64,000 nt of DNA, taken from NCBI GenBank assembly GCA_963855995.1, contig OY979717.1, forward strand, positions 19,319,906 to 19,383,905, given 5' to 3'. Under the pieces are notes generated by a model that worked only from the letters and a program-made list of their open reading frames with translations, did no database searches and was not told the DNA's origin. Made by a program: the position numbers and the translations under genes. Positions 48,401-54,709 of the stretch are shown here, piece after piece (positions within the stretch are counted from its first letter, which is position 1; each line of letters starts with the position of its first letter). The stretch comes from Muricea muricata. Its lineage: Eukaryota; Cnidaria; Anthozoa; Malacalcyonacea; Plexauridae.

Positions 48401-51400
48401 TATCAAATACAAAACTTAGCATAGCTCAGTTGTTATTAAATTAAACTCAATGAAGATTTGGACACAGATACTACACGACGAGGCGCATTGAAAAACATTT
48501 CTATTTTTGTTGTCAAGGTAACAGTGTCATTCCCAGGCCCCTCGCACGAATTTTGTAAAACAGCTGTACTCTAGACACCAATTAGGATAACATAGAATCA
48601 GTAGTGTGCCCAATATACCTATGCATGCCAGAAGTTCAGGGAACAGATAATGATTCGAAATGAAGCCTACAAGGATGAATATTTCCAGCTATAGAAATTC
48701 AATATAAAGGGCCTGGGAACGACAGTGTTGCCTTGGCAACAAAAACAGAAACGTTTTTCAAACGCCTCATCATGTAGTACTTGTGTTCAAAACTCCATTG
48801 AGTTTGACTTAATAATAACTGAGCTATGCTAAGTTTTGTATTCAATAAACATATTTATCCATCTAATGACGTCACAAATTGTGCTGAGTCAGCAATTTAT
48901 ATTTTTCATATTTTTGTGAATAACTCAGCAACTAAAAGAGATAGTGTATTACTGTAAACGGCCAATCCACTTATTTTTTCATGCTCTTTCAAATAGAACA
49001 ATAAAAATTTTCGTGTCATAGGCACTTTAATCATATCTTACAAACATGGTTAATTTTGACTGTTATATGCAGGAATGCCAATCACGTACTATTTAAACCA
49101 AGAGCAGGAGTGCTTCATCAGACATAAAACGCAAGGCGCAGCCGAGTGTTTTCTAATTGATAAAGCACGAATTGCGGGTATTCAAAGACTCCTTCACGGC
49201 TCTGATTTCCTTCGTGTTTTGTTCATGAATTATTAATGATTTTTGAAGGATGAATAATGTCAAAGAAGAGGGCTATTAAAATTTGAATAAAGAAGTTACG
49301 CAATCTTTGCAATGGCATTAACAAATTTCGTTTCATATACACTAGCCAATATATGATAAAATTAAACAAGAATATACCTTTTAATTACTCAGGAATTTCT
49401 TATCAGGATGCTTTTAAAGTGGGATTGCAACGTGTATTTTTAAATTTCCTAATGTATACCTTACCTTTACGGGCCTCTTTAACGCCTCTTGGATATCGAG
49501 TCTTTTTCTCATGATCGTAGAATCCAGTTTACGTTCAAACGCTAGCAAATCCATGTATGCCTGAGATTCTGGCACAAGTTCTCGAACCTGGACAAGCAAA
49601 GTAATTTATAACACAAAGTAATCAACTTAACAAAGTAATTCATAATTAAGAGCTGTTCTGCAATGCAGCCCTAAAAATTTAGCTCAGCGCCTTCAAAACA
49701 AAGAAGACTTCTATACCAGTAAAAGACGACTAAAAATAATTTGGGGTACCAGGAGTATGTTACGTTGTAAGAAGTGTTATTGAAGTTCATCTTATAAAAG
49801 ACACTGTCAGCGTGATGCAGCGAAAAAAAACTGTTTGTTCGTTACTAAAACAAGCTTCAAAGCAATCAAATTTCAGAAAGCTTTTTCTTATTCTAATATG
49901 TATTGACACCGTGTCGTCGATCCTAAGCTCCCAAATGACTAGCGGCCCACCATTACCGTTTTGGGGATGGTTTTTTTTTGGGGGGGGGGGGGGCTGTACG
50001 GATTTATCGTTCTGCCGACCATAGAATTTCTATTAATAATTTCTCCGAAAATTTCTAATCAGTTCAGCAATGACTTTCTTTTTTTCGGCGTAAACTCACC
50101 GACGAGGTTTGCAAAAGTGGGCAGTTCAACAGCTCCCCCCTACCCTCGGTATACTCCCCTGACAATGGCGTGGTTACATATCAATACAATTCTAGAAGAT
50201 ACTCACTCGTTGAGGCAAAACTTTATCTCCAGCTTTCTTCTTTTTCCTAAAGCGATTAGTTCATTTAAGTTAATTTACTTAACCTGTATACAAGACGAAA
50301 CAACTGCGAAAATTACCATCTTGTAAACTCAAGGCTTGAGTTATTTAACAAGACACAAAAATTCTGGTAATATTGCGATTTATCATCAAGCTTTCCAGTA
50401 AAAGACTTCGGAATACCACTAGAATTGTCTCCGGAAACGGAATCATTTCCCTGAACTACGCAAGTTAAAGAGGGGTGGGCGGGGGGAAGAGGGAACGGCG
50501 TCGGAATTTTCGGTTTTACGGTTTTGGATCATTATTTGGGTCGGTTCGTCGGTTTTGATTAAAAAAACACAGTTTCTCGGTTGCTATTTACGGTTTGAGG
50601 TCTATCCCATTATCACCGTTCAGTTTTTGATTTTTAGCAAAAATATAAGCGGTTTTCGGATTTTTCAAGTCATTATATGATTTCAGTTTTTCATTGCCTG
50701 TTTTATGTTTGGTTGACTGTGACCCGCTGTTCTGAATGGCAACCTGGACTTCTCCTGACATTTTTGCAGACGGTTTCCCTGTATGTTAAATTGTTAGTTC
50801 AACATGACTGACGCATGTGTCTCTCCTACGCACAGGCTTTTTGAGAAAAAAAAAACTGTAACTGCGGCAAATTTTTAAAAAAGGCGGAAAAAGTGGAAAC
50901 TAGGCAAAAAGCCTTTGCCAGATTTCTGTTTAAATATGGCGCCCATCCGGTGGTGACTGTCCCTGCATGCTGGACTGTGGAACAAAGAATCGTAAGAATA
51001 GCATTCTTAAATAGAGAATACATGGGTGCGCGGAAAATTCAGTAGCGTAGCCGGCCCAACAATTTAGTCCCACTATGCAAATTTAAAATTATCATAATTA
51101 TTCATTTCTTTAGAAATTGTTGTTTTCACAGTCAATGAACACGAAAATATTTGCATAGCAGAACTAAATCGTCGGCTGGCTACGCTACTGGCGGAAATAC
51201 CAAATTAATTTCGAGTGTTGAACATATCGACAAAAATCCGGCAGAGGCTTTTCGCAATTTTTCGCCGCTTTTCCCTTCTGTTGCACTTTTTCCGCTTTTT
51301 CAAATTCTCTGCAATTCTTTCACAAAAAGCCTCTGCGGAAATGCTTTAGTGTTCTTATACAGTTCAGTTGCAATTAATTAATTCCAAGCGCGCAAGGATG

Positions 51401-54293
51401 CTCTAGGTTTTTGCTTGTCTCACTTGTTTTTTTCGCATGCTGACCTAGCACCCTTGGCATTAGTTAATTGCCACTGATCTCTATAAAAACACTGAAGCGC
51501 CTGGCGAAGAGGCTGCTGAAATGAAAGGTTTAATGAAAAAAAATCAAAAAAATTTTCCTGCCAATCAGCTCTTGGCAACTCATATGGACAATGCACAAAA
51601 ATTTACAAAATATGTGATCTAGGTTGGTGTCACGTACCATACTCAGATGAAAAGGATGTTTATGGTGTTACTCTAAGTCCTACACAGGGCAAGATGAAAA
51701 ATATGCCTGGCCAAAGTAGGAATCAAAGCTATGACCCTTAGAATGTTCTGCCAATTGAACTGTGCCCAGGTCAGTTTGAAACTGGGTCTAGGATCAAGGT
51801 ATCAAACAAAAACTAAGGGGAGGGGGGGGGGTTGTTGTGGATCTTTCTGGAACAATCCGCTACAAAAATCTGCTATCTACTCACACGCGTCTATTTGATT
51901 TTGGGTCAGGTCGTTTTCTCTGGCTATCTCCTTGTGGTGTTCCAGCAGTGTTGGCATACGGATGACTTGCTAATCTGGAAGCTTGAGGTGATGGTGTGGC
52001 ACCAGTAGGCCGCTAAAATACACATATTGATATCATACGCTACAAAACAATTTTATGAACAAAGCATGGCTTTTGAAAGTCAATTTTCTTGCCACAGTAG
52101 CTTTCATCATTGCCACAGTGGCTTTTTGAAAAATGCAAGCTTCAATGCTGTTGGTGAAAGCATTTTGAAGGGCCACAGGCTTACAACATATTTATGTATA
52201 ATAAATTGGCATTCATGAATTGAGCTAGGATTAGCAATTAAGTATAAACTTGGGTTGGAAACATTTTCAATATTGGGTTTTAAACAAAAACATAGTTGAT
52301 ATTTTGTGTGGCCACCTTAATATGGACATAAAAAAAGGATATATAACTGAAATCAGTGGTGTTATGCGATGTCATAGTAAGGAAACTTAGCATATTGTGC
52401 TCATGTTTTGAATATGAATGGTTTCCATTTCAAATGCAAATGTCTCAAATACAAACATATAGAAGCATGTGAAAATATATTTTCGGTTTCTGCTTGACCG
52501 CAAGTAGCTGTAAGGGATTTGAATCTTTGTCAAAGGCATTTAGAGAATGACAAGTAGATTTTCACGAGTTTGTTTATGTTTGCAGTTGAGATATTTGCCA
52601 TTGAAGCCATTTAGAAGCAAAACATGACCACACCACACTACACTTTTTTATGTGATGTCACTGTGACATCACATAAAGGAATGTAGTGTGGTGTGGTCAC
52701 ATAACTTCAACATTTTCGCCCTTTAGTTACTTTCGGAAGACACTCTACTTGCACTAATTTCGGTGATATTATCCAAATTATGTTGTGATATGGACATTGC
52801 TCCTAATTCAGGTGTTGCTGGGCAGGGTGCATTCCATACACAAAAAATCAAACATCCTTCCAGATGCATTTAAAAAGGAAGGCACTGGTAGGATCAAGTA
52901 AAAACATGATGAGCCTACATTTGCCTTATTATGTGTTCGCTAGATGTAAGTGCATTTTTAACTGTATTTTTCCAGTGAGCTATGATAACGCAGTTGACAA
53001 AGGCATTGCCTATGGGATGCCAGATAGCTTTGTGGTTCAAATCTCTTCAAAGGCACTTTTTATTTATTTTCTTCAAAGTTTTTTTTTTAAAGTTTTCTTT
53101 CTAATGTTTTTTTCTTTAAGAATTTTTTTGTTCTATATATATATACTATTTACATAAAAATCAAAGAGGACCAGGTCCCAGGTCTTACATACATCAAGAA
53201 GATTACAACAGCAAAAAAAGTAAATCAGCGTTTAAAACAGGACCATAAAATGGCCCAAGATCGAAACTCAGTCTTCAATAAATGATTGAGTCCTGAAACT
53301 CATTTCCAATGAAGCTTTTTGAGTTAAAGTTTTGATGGATAGAAATGAGTTTTCAGCTTTATAAACAAGAATTCAAAAAATAGCTGGAAATCATTTCACA
53401 ACACAAAAAAACTAATGACCAAGACTTGCTCTTTCCATTTCAAAATAATACCCCCTGTCTCAACTACTTTATGGGGGAAAGGCAGCTGCGTCAGACCTAG
53501 TGGTTCACCTAAAATCAATCTTAGAACTCTGTAAAAAGACAGACCCATGAAAAACACTAAAACAAATCTTGTAAATATTGGTCGAGTATTACTGGGAGTA
53601 GCACAGGGTTTAATCTCAGGTGCACAGTTTTCAAACATTTCAGTTTGGATTGTCTCAGCAAACTGTAAATTTACATGGGTTTCAAACCGAACCTCTTCTA
53701 GCACTTTTCAAATCATTAGATTAAAAAAAGAAAACACAAAAAGCCTTTGCCTATCATTTATTTAACCTGAAATGGCTGTGTTCTGTCTTCAATGCACCAT
53801 TCCACTTAATATATGACCACCCCCCCCCCCATTAAAGGGTCTGTATATCCATAAGGGGGAGACGTGTTAAATGTTTCCAAGAGGGTAACTCAAGGACTTT
53901 CTAGAAAAAATGGGGGGAAAATGATATCTAGGGGGGGGGGGATGACAGGGGTTAATATTAAACATATCCTAACGGGCCAGTTCACTCAACGCGGGAGATC
54001 TCCGGAGTGAATTTAGCAAATCACAACAGTGAATATAGCAAATACTGGATCGTAAAGGGACCCCTCGATAGGTAGGGGGGTGCATATCTATTAATTCACA
54101 TTTACTAATTAATACATTTTATTTTTATTCACATCAGAATGCTGAATTAACTGCATGTTTGATTGTAAAATCCACTTACGGCTTGAAAATGACCCTGGTT
54201 AAATTGTTGTGGCCTTTGCGACATCATCTGTTGCTGAACACCGGCCAAATTCCCTGCCATTCCAGGCAAACTACTAAAACGTGCTGCCGCCAT
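24447..54293 (-). CDS. SMARCD1: SWI/SNF complex BAF60 subunit (SMARCD)
   Basis: Subunit of BAF/PBAF chromatin-remodelling complexes that links them to transcription factors; the family has one or more SMARCD1/2/3 paralogues, so the symbol is approximate. Sixteen exons on the minus strand, 5' to 3': 54293-54180, 52012-51885, 50246-50207, 49587-49465, 31207-31145, 30853-30794, 29761-29648, 29287-29087, 28919-28857, 28603-28506, 27854-27809, 26948-26868, 26449-26372, 25759-25715, 25417-25316, 24500-24447. They total 1410 nt, or 469 residues plus TAG; human SMARCD1 has 515. The N-terminus ([14 protein letters not shown]) is Gln/Met-rich. Diagnostic peptides are [40 protein letters not shown], a SWIB domain at about residues 246-335 ([20 protein letters not shown]), [35 protein letters not shown] and the C-terminal [11 protein letters not shown]. 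An 18.3 kb intron (31208-49464) hosts another gene and many transposons. All introns are GT-AG except one GC-AG. Confidence 0.96.
24775..24945. mobile_element. 171 bp MITE with TTAA-type target site
   Basis: The ends read ACCTGGTTCACACTTGTCG and its complement. The left flank is TTAA (24771-24774) and the right flank is TTAG (24946-24949), probably a decayed TTAA. It is non-coding and lies in the last SMARCD intron. Confidence 0.7.
25093..25335. repeat. Degenerate tandem repeat that includes a SMARCD splice donor
   Basis: About six or seven imperfect copies of a 32-48 bp unit, best read as GAAGTAACGACTGAATACTG followed by TACCTTACTGTA, run up to and into the 3' end of the SMARCD exon 25316-25417. 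The exon end (codons for YFYSK) and its GTAAGG donor are part of the unit. Several intronic copies therefore look like extra donor sites on the minus strand. Confidence 0.75.
28297..28432. repeat. Short foldback element in SMARCD intron
   Basis: AGGTTATCACAT at the left end and ATGTGATAACCT at the right are reverse complements. Inner arms (ATCAGTTTTATCGCTC against GAGCGATAAAACTGA) pair as well. Fragments of the same family (tatgtgataaa, agggcgataacagg) lie at about 27950-28030. It is non-coding. Confidence 0.7.
28500..28505 (-). promoter_or_regulatory. Non-canonical GC splice donor
   Basis: The SMARCD exon ending at 28506 is followed on the minus strand by GCAAGT, a GC donor with otherwise perfect consensus (AAG|GCAAGT). 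Using it leaves phase 2. The next exon (27854-27809) then completes a Ser codon and continues [15 protein letters not shown], matching the family. A GT four bases further in (CAA|GTAAAG) would break that phase. Confidence 0.85.
29451..29601. mobile_element. 151 bp hAT-like MITE, copy A
   Basis: The terminal inverted repeats are CAGTGGCGAAGCTAGCCCGAC and CAGTAGCGAAGCCAGCCCGAC (right end reversed). It is flanked by exact ACCCAATA duplications (29443-29450 and 29602-29609). A second copy of identical length is at 51040-51190. It is non-coding and lies in a SMARCD intron. Confidence 0.9.
31322..31445. repeat. Interspersed repeat copy B (shared with 5.3 kb)
   Basis: It repeats the ATTACGCATGTTCATTATGC, AGGTTCTGGTCAGTCAATTG and GTTGCACAGCTGAG segments seen at 5276-5447, with an internal deletion. 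A G-rich tract has expanded inside it. Confidence 0.6.
31496..31951. mobile_element. 456 bp MITE with GACCC(C/T)GTTTACAC ends
   Basis: The left end GACCCTGTTTACAC and the right end (reversed) GACCCCGTTTACACTTGGGG are inverted repeats, with a second inverted block around CGGATTCG. It is flanked by TAT on both sides, a possible 3 bp duplication. An internal 64-codon open frame has no recognisable family. Confidence 0.7.
32812..32968 (+). other. First part of an unrecognised transcript-like ORF
   Basis: This plus-strand open frame runs without an obvious ATG ([20 protein letters not shown]) into a foldback insertion at 32969. It resumes in the same frame after it at 33802, at the duplicated site. 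A TTCCCATAATGCA motif at 32832-32844 may be a promoter element. Confidence 0.35.
33121..33200 (-). ncRNA. Hammerhead-ribozyme-like motif (candidate)
   Basis: On the minus strand 33196-33190 reads CTGATGA. It is followed by an extra A and a six-base-pair stem (GATCCG, loop AGCTTA, CGGATC), then GAAA at 33170-33167, then a tail that includes TTTACGTGG. This matches the order of conserved elements in a hammerhead core. The unpaired A after CTGATGA and the lack of an obvious stem III make it uncertain. It is the best-preserved of three copies. Confidence 0.4.
33560..33716 (+). repeat. Possible LINE 3' tail
   Basis: A non-coding stretch ends in TTTTAAATAAAGTTTTACCT followed by a short TACCT-type simple repeat. 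An AATAAA immediately before a pentamer repeat is a common form of non-LTR retrotransposon 3' end. No coding part of a LINE is present. Confidence 0.35.
33802..34090 (+). CDS. Unrecognised ORF, second part, with splice donor
   Basis: The plus-strand frame continues from before the foldback insertion: [54 protein letters not shown], then [18 protein letters not shown]. It ends at an AAG|GTAAAT donor near 34081. A possible later exon (about 34240-34485) encodes an acidic [20 protein letters not shown] in a frame with stops upstream. I do not recognise the family. It may be a gene remnant or part of a mobile element. Confidence 0.35.
36593..36672 (+). CDS. Putative first exon inside the hAT-like element
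   Basis: ATG opens 26 codons, [20 protein letters not shown] followed by EACTAI, ending at a strong ATAAG|GTAAGT donor. No family is recognised and the next exon was not located. It could be a captured host exon or the 5' end of a lost transposon gene. Confidence 0.35.
37590..37955. repeat. Imperfect direct duplication within the hAT-like element
   Basis: Two copies about 215 bases apart share ATTGGTGTC-type starts, CAACAGTC, ATATGAAATA(C/T)GATATAGCATGC and a TATGAGA(C/T)-AAGG end. No coding function is apparent. Confidence 0.65.
38270..38565 (-). pseudogene. SANT/Myb-like domain exon, with in-frame stop
   Basis: The minus strand encodes [15 protein letters not shown], a TGA at 38473-38471, then [20 protein letters not shown] and [10 protein letters not shown]. 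This has the spaced tryptophans and acidic start of a SANT/Myb-like DNA-binding domain. A good AACAG acceptor precedes it near 38555. The stop and the hAT-like insertion just downstream suggest a dead gene. It is probably the same gene as the exon at 38735-38860. Confidence 0.45.
38735..38860 (-). CDS. First coding exon of the SANT-like gene remnant
   Basis: Forty-two codons, [42 protein letters not shown], end at an AAAG|GTAAAA donor. The composition is basic and Ser/Pro-rich, as for a nuclear protein. An upstream untranslated exon may lie at about 39409-39545 (ends TTTGAAG|GTATGTC), starting near a TTCCCAGGATGCA promoter-like motif. Confidence 0.4.
39937..40452. repeat. Foldback element with about 150 bp arms
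   Basis: The left arm (TGTGTGCATAGACAATCTAA, ACTGGAAACGCAAGCTAAAG, GGAACCCTGTAACTTCACTT) pairs with the right arm in complement (40284-40452). The loop holds a short AAC-rich stretch with no recognised gene. A fainter relative is at 10785-10830. Confidence 0.75.
40648..42697. mobile_element. Kolobok/T2-like DNA transposon with THAP domain
   Basis: The ends AGGGGAACTCCACCCTC are exact inverted repeats, extending to arms of about 350 bp (40648-41001 and 42345-42697). They are flanked by TTAA on both sides (40644-40647 and 42698-42701). The TTAAAGGGG end matches the T2/Kolobok terminal motif. The interior encodes a THAP zinc finger, and THAP domains occur in Kolobok elements. No transposase catalytic domain was found. 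It is inserted in one arm of another foldback. Confidence 0.85.
41308..41673 (+). CDS. THAP-domain zinc finger ORF (transposon-borne)
   Basis: From the ATG at 41308 the protein starts [11 protein letters not shown], followed by [25 protein letters not shown] and [10 protein letters not shown]. These supply the C2CH zinc ligands (C4, C9, C-x2-H in CSEH) and the conserved Trp, Phe and P residues of a THAP DNA-binding domain, about 90 residues. An AACGAG|GTAAAT donor at 41650 suggests the real exon stops there, after a basic [13 protein letters not shown] tail. Downstream exons were not found within the element. Confidence 0.85.
   Translation: MPHCMVPNCSNGWRKTKGTNITYHREQNNHMKNVWLQKIRRDNPREVKHFFVCSEHFTRDSYVTSLAETLCGHKGRRILKPDAVPTIFKHYENTPKPKPRLSSERRSHTRTRNEVNYICVI
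43758..43957. mobile_element. 200 bp MITE, copy B
   Basis: Same family and length as 8175-8374. Ends GGCCCTGGCACACGATGCAA and the complement of TTGCACCGCGTGACAGGGCC, flanked by TAAA on both sides (43754-43757 and 43958-43961). Confidence 0.85.
44821..46458 (+). CDS. RING / TRAF-type zinc finger / kelch protein, intronless
   Basis: Probable E3 ubiquitin ligase of 545 residues in one exon. The chosen start is the ATG at 44821 (context AAAATGG); upstream in-frame codons to 44764 look like leader sequence, and ACAG just before it may be a 5' UTR acceptor. RING finger at residues 25-63: C25, C28, C38, H43, C46, C49, C60, C63, with a longer C38-H43 gap than usual. TRAF-like zinc region at about 85-150 ([29 protein letters not shown]), coiled coil at about 165-230, then kelch repeats at about 255-545 with GG pairs (IAGGEN, VTGGGF, MIGGFC, IVGGKE, ILGGNV, VMGGQD). 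The RING suggests E2 binding and the kelch propeller substrate binding. It lies in the large SMARCD intron on the opposite strand. The lack of introns suggests retrocopying or lineage-specific expansion. Confidence 0.93.
   Translation: MASSVYNPGYEDELFEYPVGPSLHCCICTNVIKDPVMCPDNEHLFCRACITRHLMNSQTCPTCMEPLTVETMKQAPRGVRNMIAELKIRCEFFDRGCEEFVQLGDIERHVAECGFAPAVCSNEGCQVEVNRQDLLHHETVMCELRIAKCHSCNDIRREIDTMKGSLAAINEKLDKNEKDLKRLEENQKSVLENVKQVKESLDKQEENNRQLRADNADIKKSLKEIMTRLQLERIPEPTSNEVEAEEISTGVAEDREGDEETKVIIAGGENVNFVEMFNLATKTWTPLQPMNKRRTEASSVVFNNQIVVTGGGFESMEKLSLNAVHVDPSLPWENIPHIKLPAKFGHCSVVYNGRFIMIGGFCSFDGSDNITEISLVPPYTSKHLATMPRTRCYHGAAIFGDKILIVGGKETTISFEPLRSVVMYDITNNKFQELAPLPYATCQMATVKWDDDNIMILGGNVNGRATAKVVMYNIKTQSSRELPDMKYKRKGCSAAVLRDTVIVMGGQDESRNSLQSAECFRFDRNSWEELPPMHKARYQATAVVC
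46463..46468 (+). terminator. Polyadenylation signal of the RING-kelch gene
   Basis: AATAAA occurs only five bases after the TAA stop at 46456-46458. The 3' UTR would therefore be very short, unless a later AATAAA-like signal is used. Confidence 0.5.
48222..49026. mobile_element. 805 bp foldback MITE with TTAA target site
   Basis: The ends AGTGCCTATGACACGAAAAT are inverted repeats with arms of about 330 bp, flanked by TTAA on both sides (48218-48221 and 49027-49030). The arms carry GACGTCAcaaattgtgctgag-type blocks in both orientations. There is no ORF. The TTAA site suggests mobilisation by a Kolobok or piggyBac-type transposase. Confidence 0.85.
50830..51345. repeat. Foldback element containing a hAT-like MITE
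   Basis: AGGCTTTTTGAGAAAAAAAA and GGCGGAAAAAGTGGAAAC in the left arm pair with the complement in the right arm at about 51238-51342 (gcactttttccgc, cacaaaaagcctctgc). The 151 bp MITE at 51040-51190 lies inside. It is within SMARCD intron 3. Confidence 0.65.
51040..51190. mobile_element. 151 bp hAT-like MITE, copy B
   Basis: Starts CAGTAGCGTAGCCGGCCCAAC and ends with the complement-type GTCGGCTGGCTACGCTACTG. Same length and structure as 29451-29601. The flanks gcggaaaatt and gcggaaat look like a slightly altered 8 bp duplication. Confidence 0.85.
52625..52699. repeat. Perfect hairpin in SMARCD intron 1
   Basis: TGACCACACCACACTACA and its exact complement TGTAGTGTGGTGTGGTCA enclose a second perfect palindrome, TATGTGATGTCAC/GTGACATCACATA. 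The whole 75 bp can fold into one hairpin. There is no coding content. Confidence 0.8.
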
Positions 54294-54709
54294 ATTGCTT
54301 TTTGTCTCGTACTCGTACTCTGCCGTTCGTTTCTGAGACGCCCCTGCCCCCCCCCCTGATTAACCTCCAAATGTGGTCCAAAAAGTAAAATCGAAAGATA
54401 TTGTCTTGAGTTTTACATGGTTTTGGCGTTTCGCCGTCAAAAGAATTAAAATAAATACTACGCTGTTTTTCAATCGGTAAAAAACTCTGCTGGCTAACAT
54501 TATTTCATGAACGTGGTGGATCTTAAAACACTTAAAAATATATGCAGCTGAATGTCAAATGGCAAAAATGAGATGCCCCCCCCCCCCCCGAACACAATTG
54601 ACGTCGTCACAGTAACTAAGTAGGCTCGAATATTTTAAATCATCTCGTATTTGTACAATGTGAAGAAACAAATACACGGAAACAGAGTGTAAATAAGGCT
54701 CTATTAACG
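54294..54709. promoter_or_regulatory. Shared divergent promoter region of SMARCD and the WBP1-like gene
   Basis: The start codons of two divergent genes are 416 bp apart (54293 minus, 54710 plus). The region holds both 5' UTRs and presumably a bidirectional promoter. C-rich tracts occur at 54347-54356 and 54578-54589. No TATA box with clear spacing was seen for either gene. Confidence 0.6.

Larger units (their letters stand above)
31208..49464. other. 18.3 kb SMARCD intron with nested gene and transposons
   Basis: The SMARCD exons on either side (49587-49465 and 31207-31145) are in consistent phase. Between them lie the intronless RING-kelch gene (plus strand), a hAT-like element, a foldback with minisatellite arms, a Kolobok-like THAP element, MITEs and remnants of an SANT-like gene. 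About 46.5-48.2 kb shows nothing conserved apart from a faint match (47396-47441) to the hairpin at the right end of the window. Confidence 0.8.
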
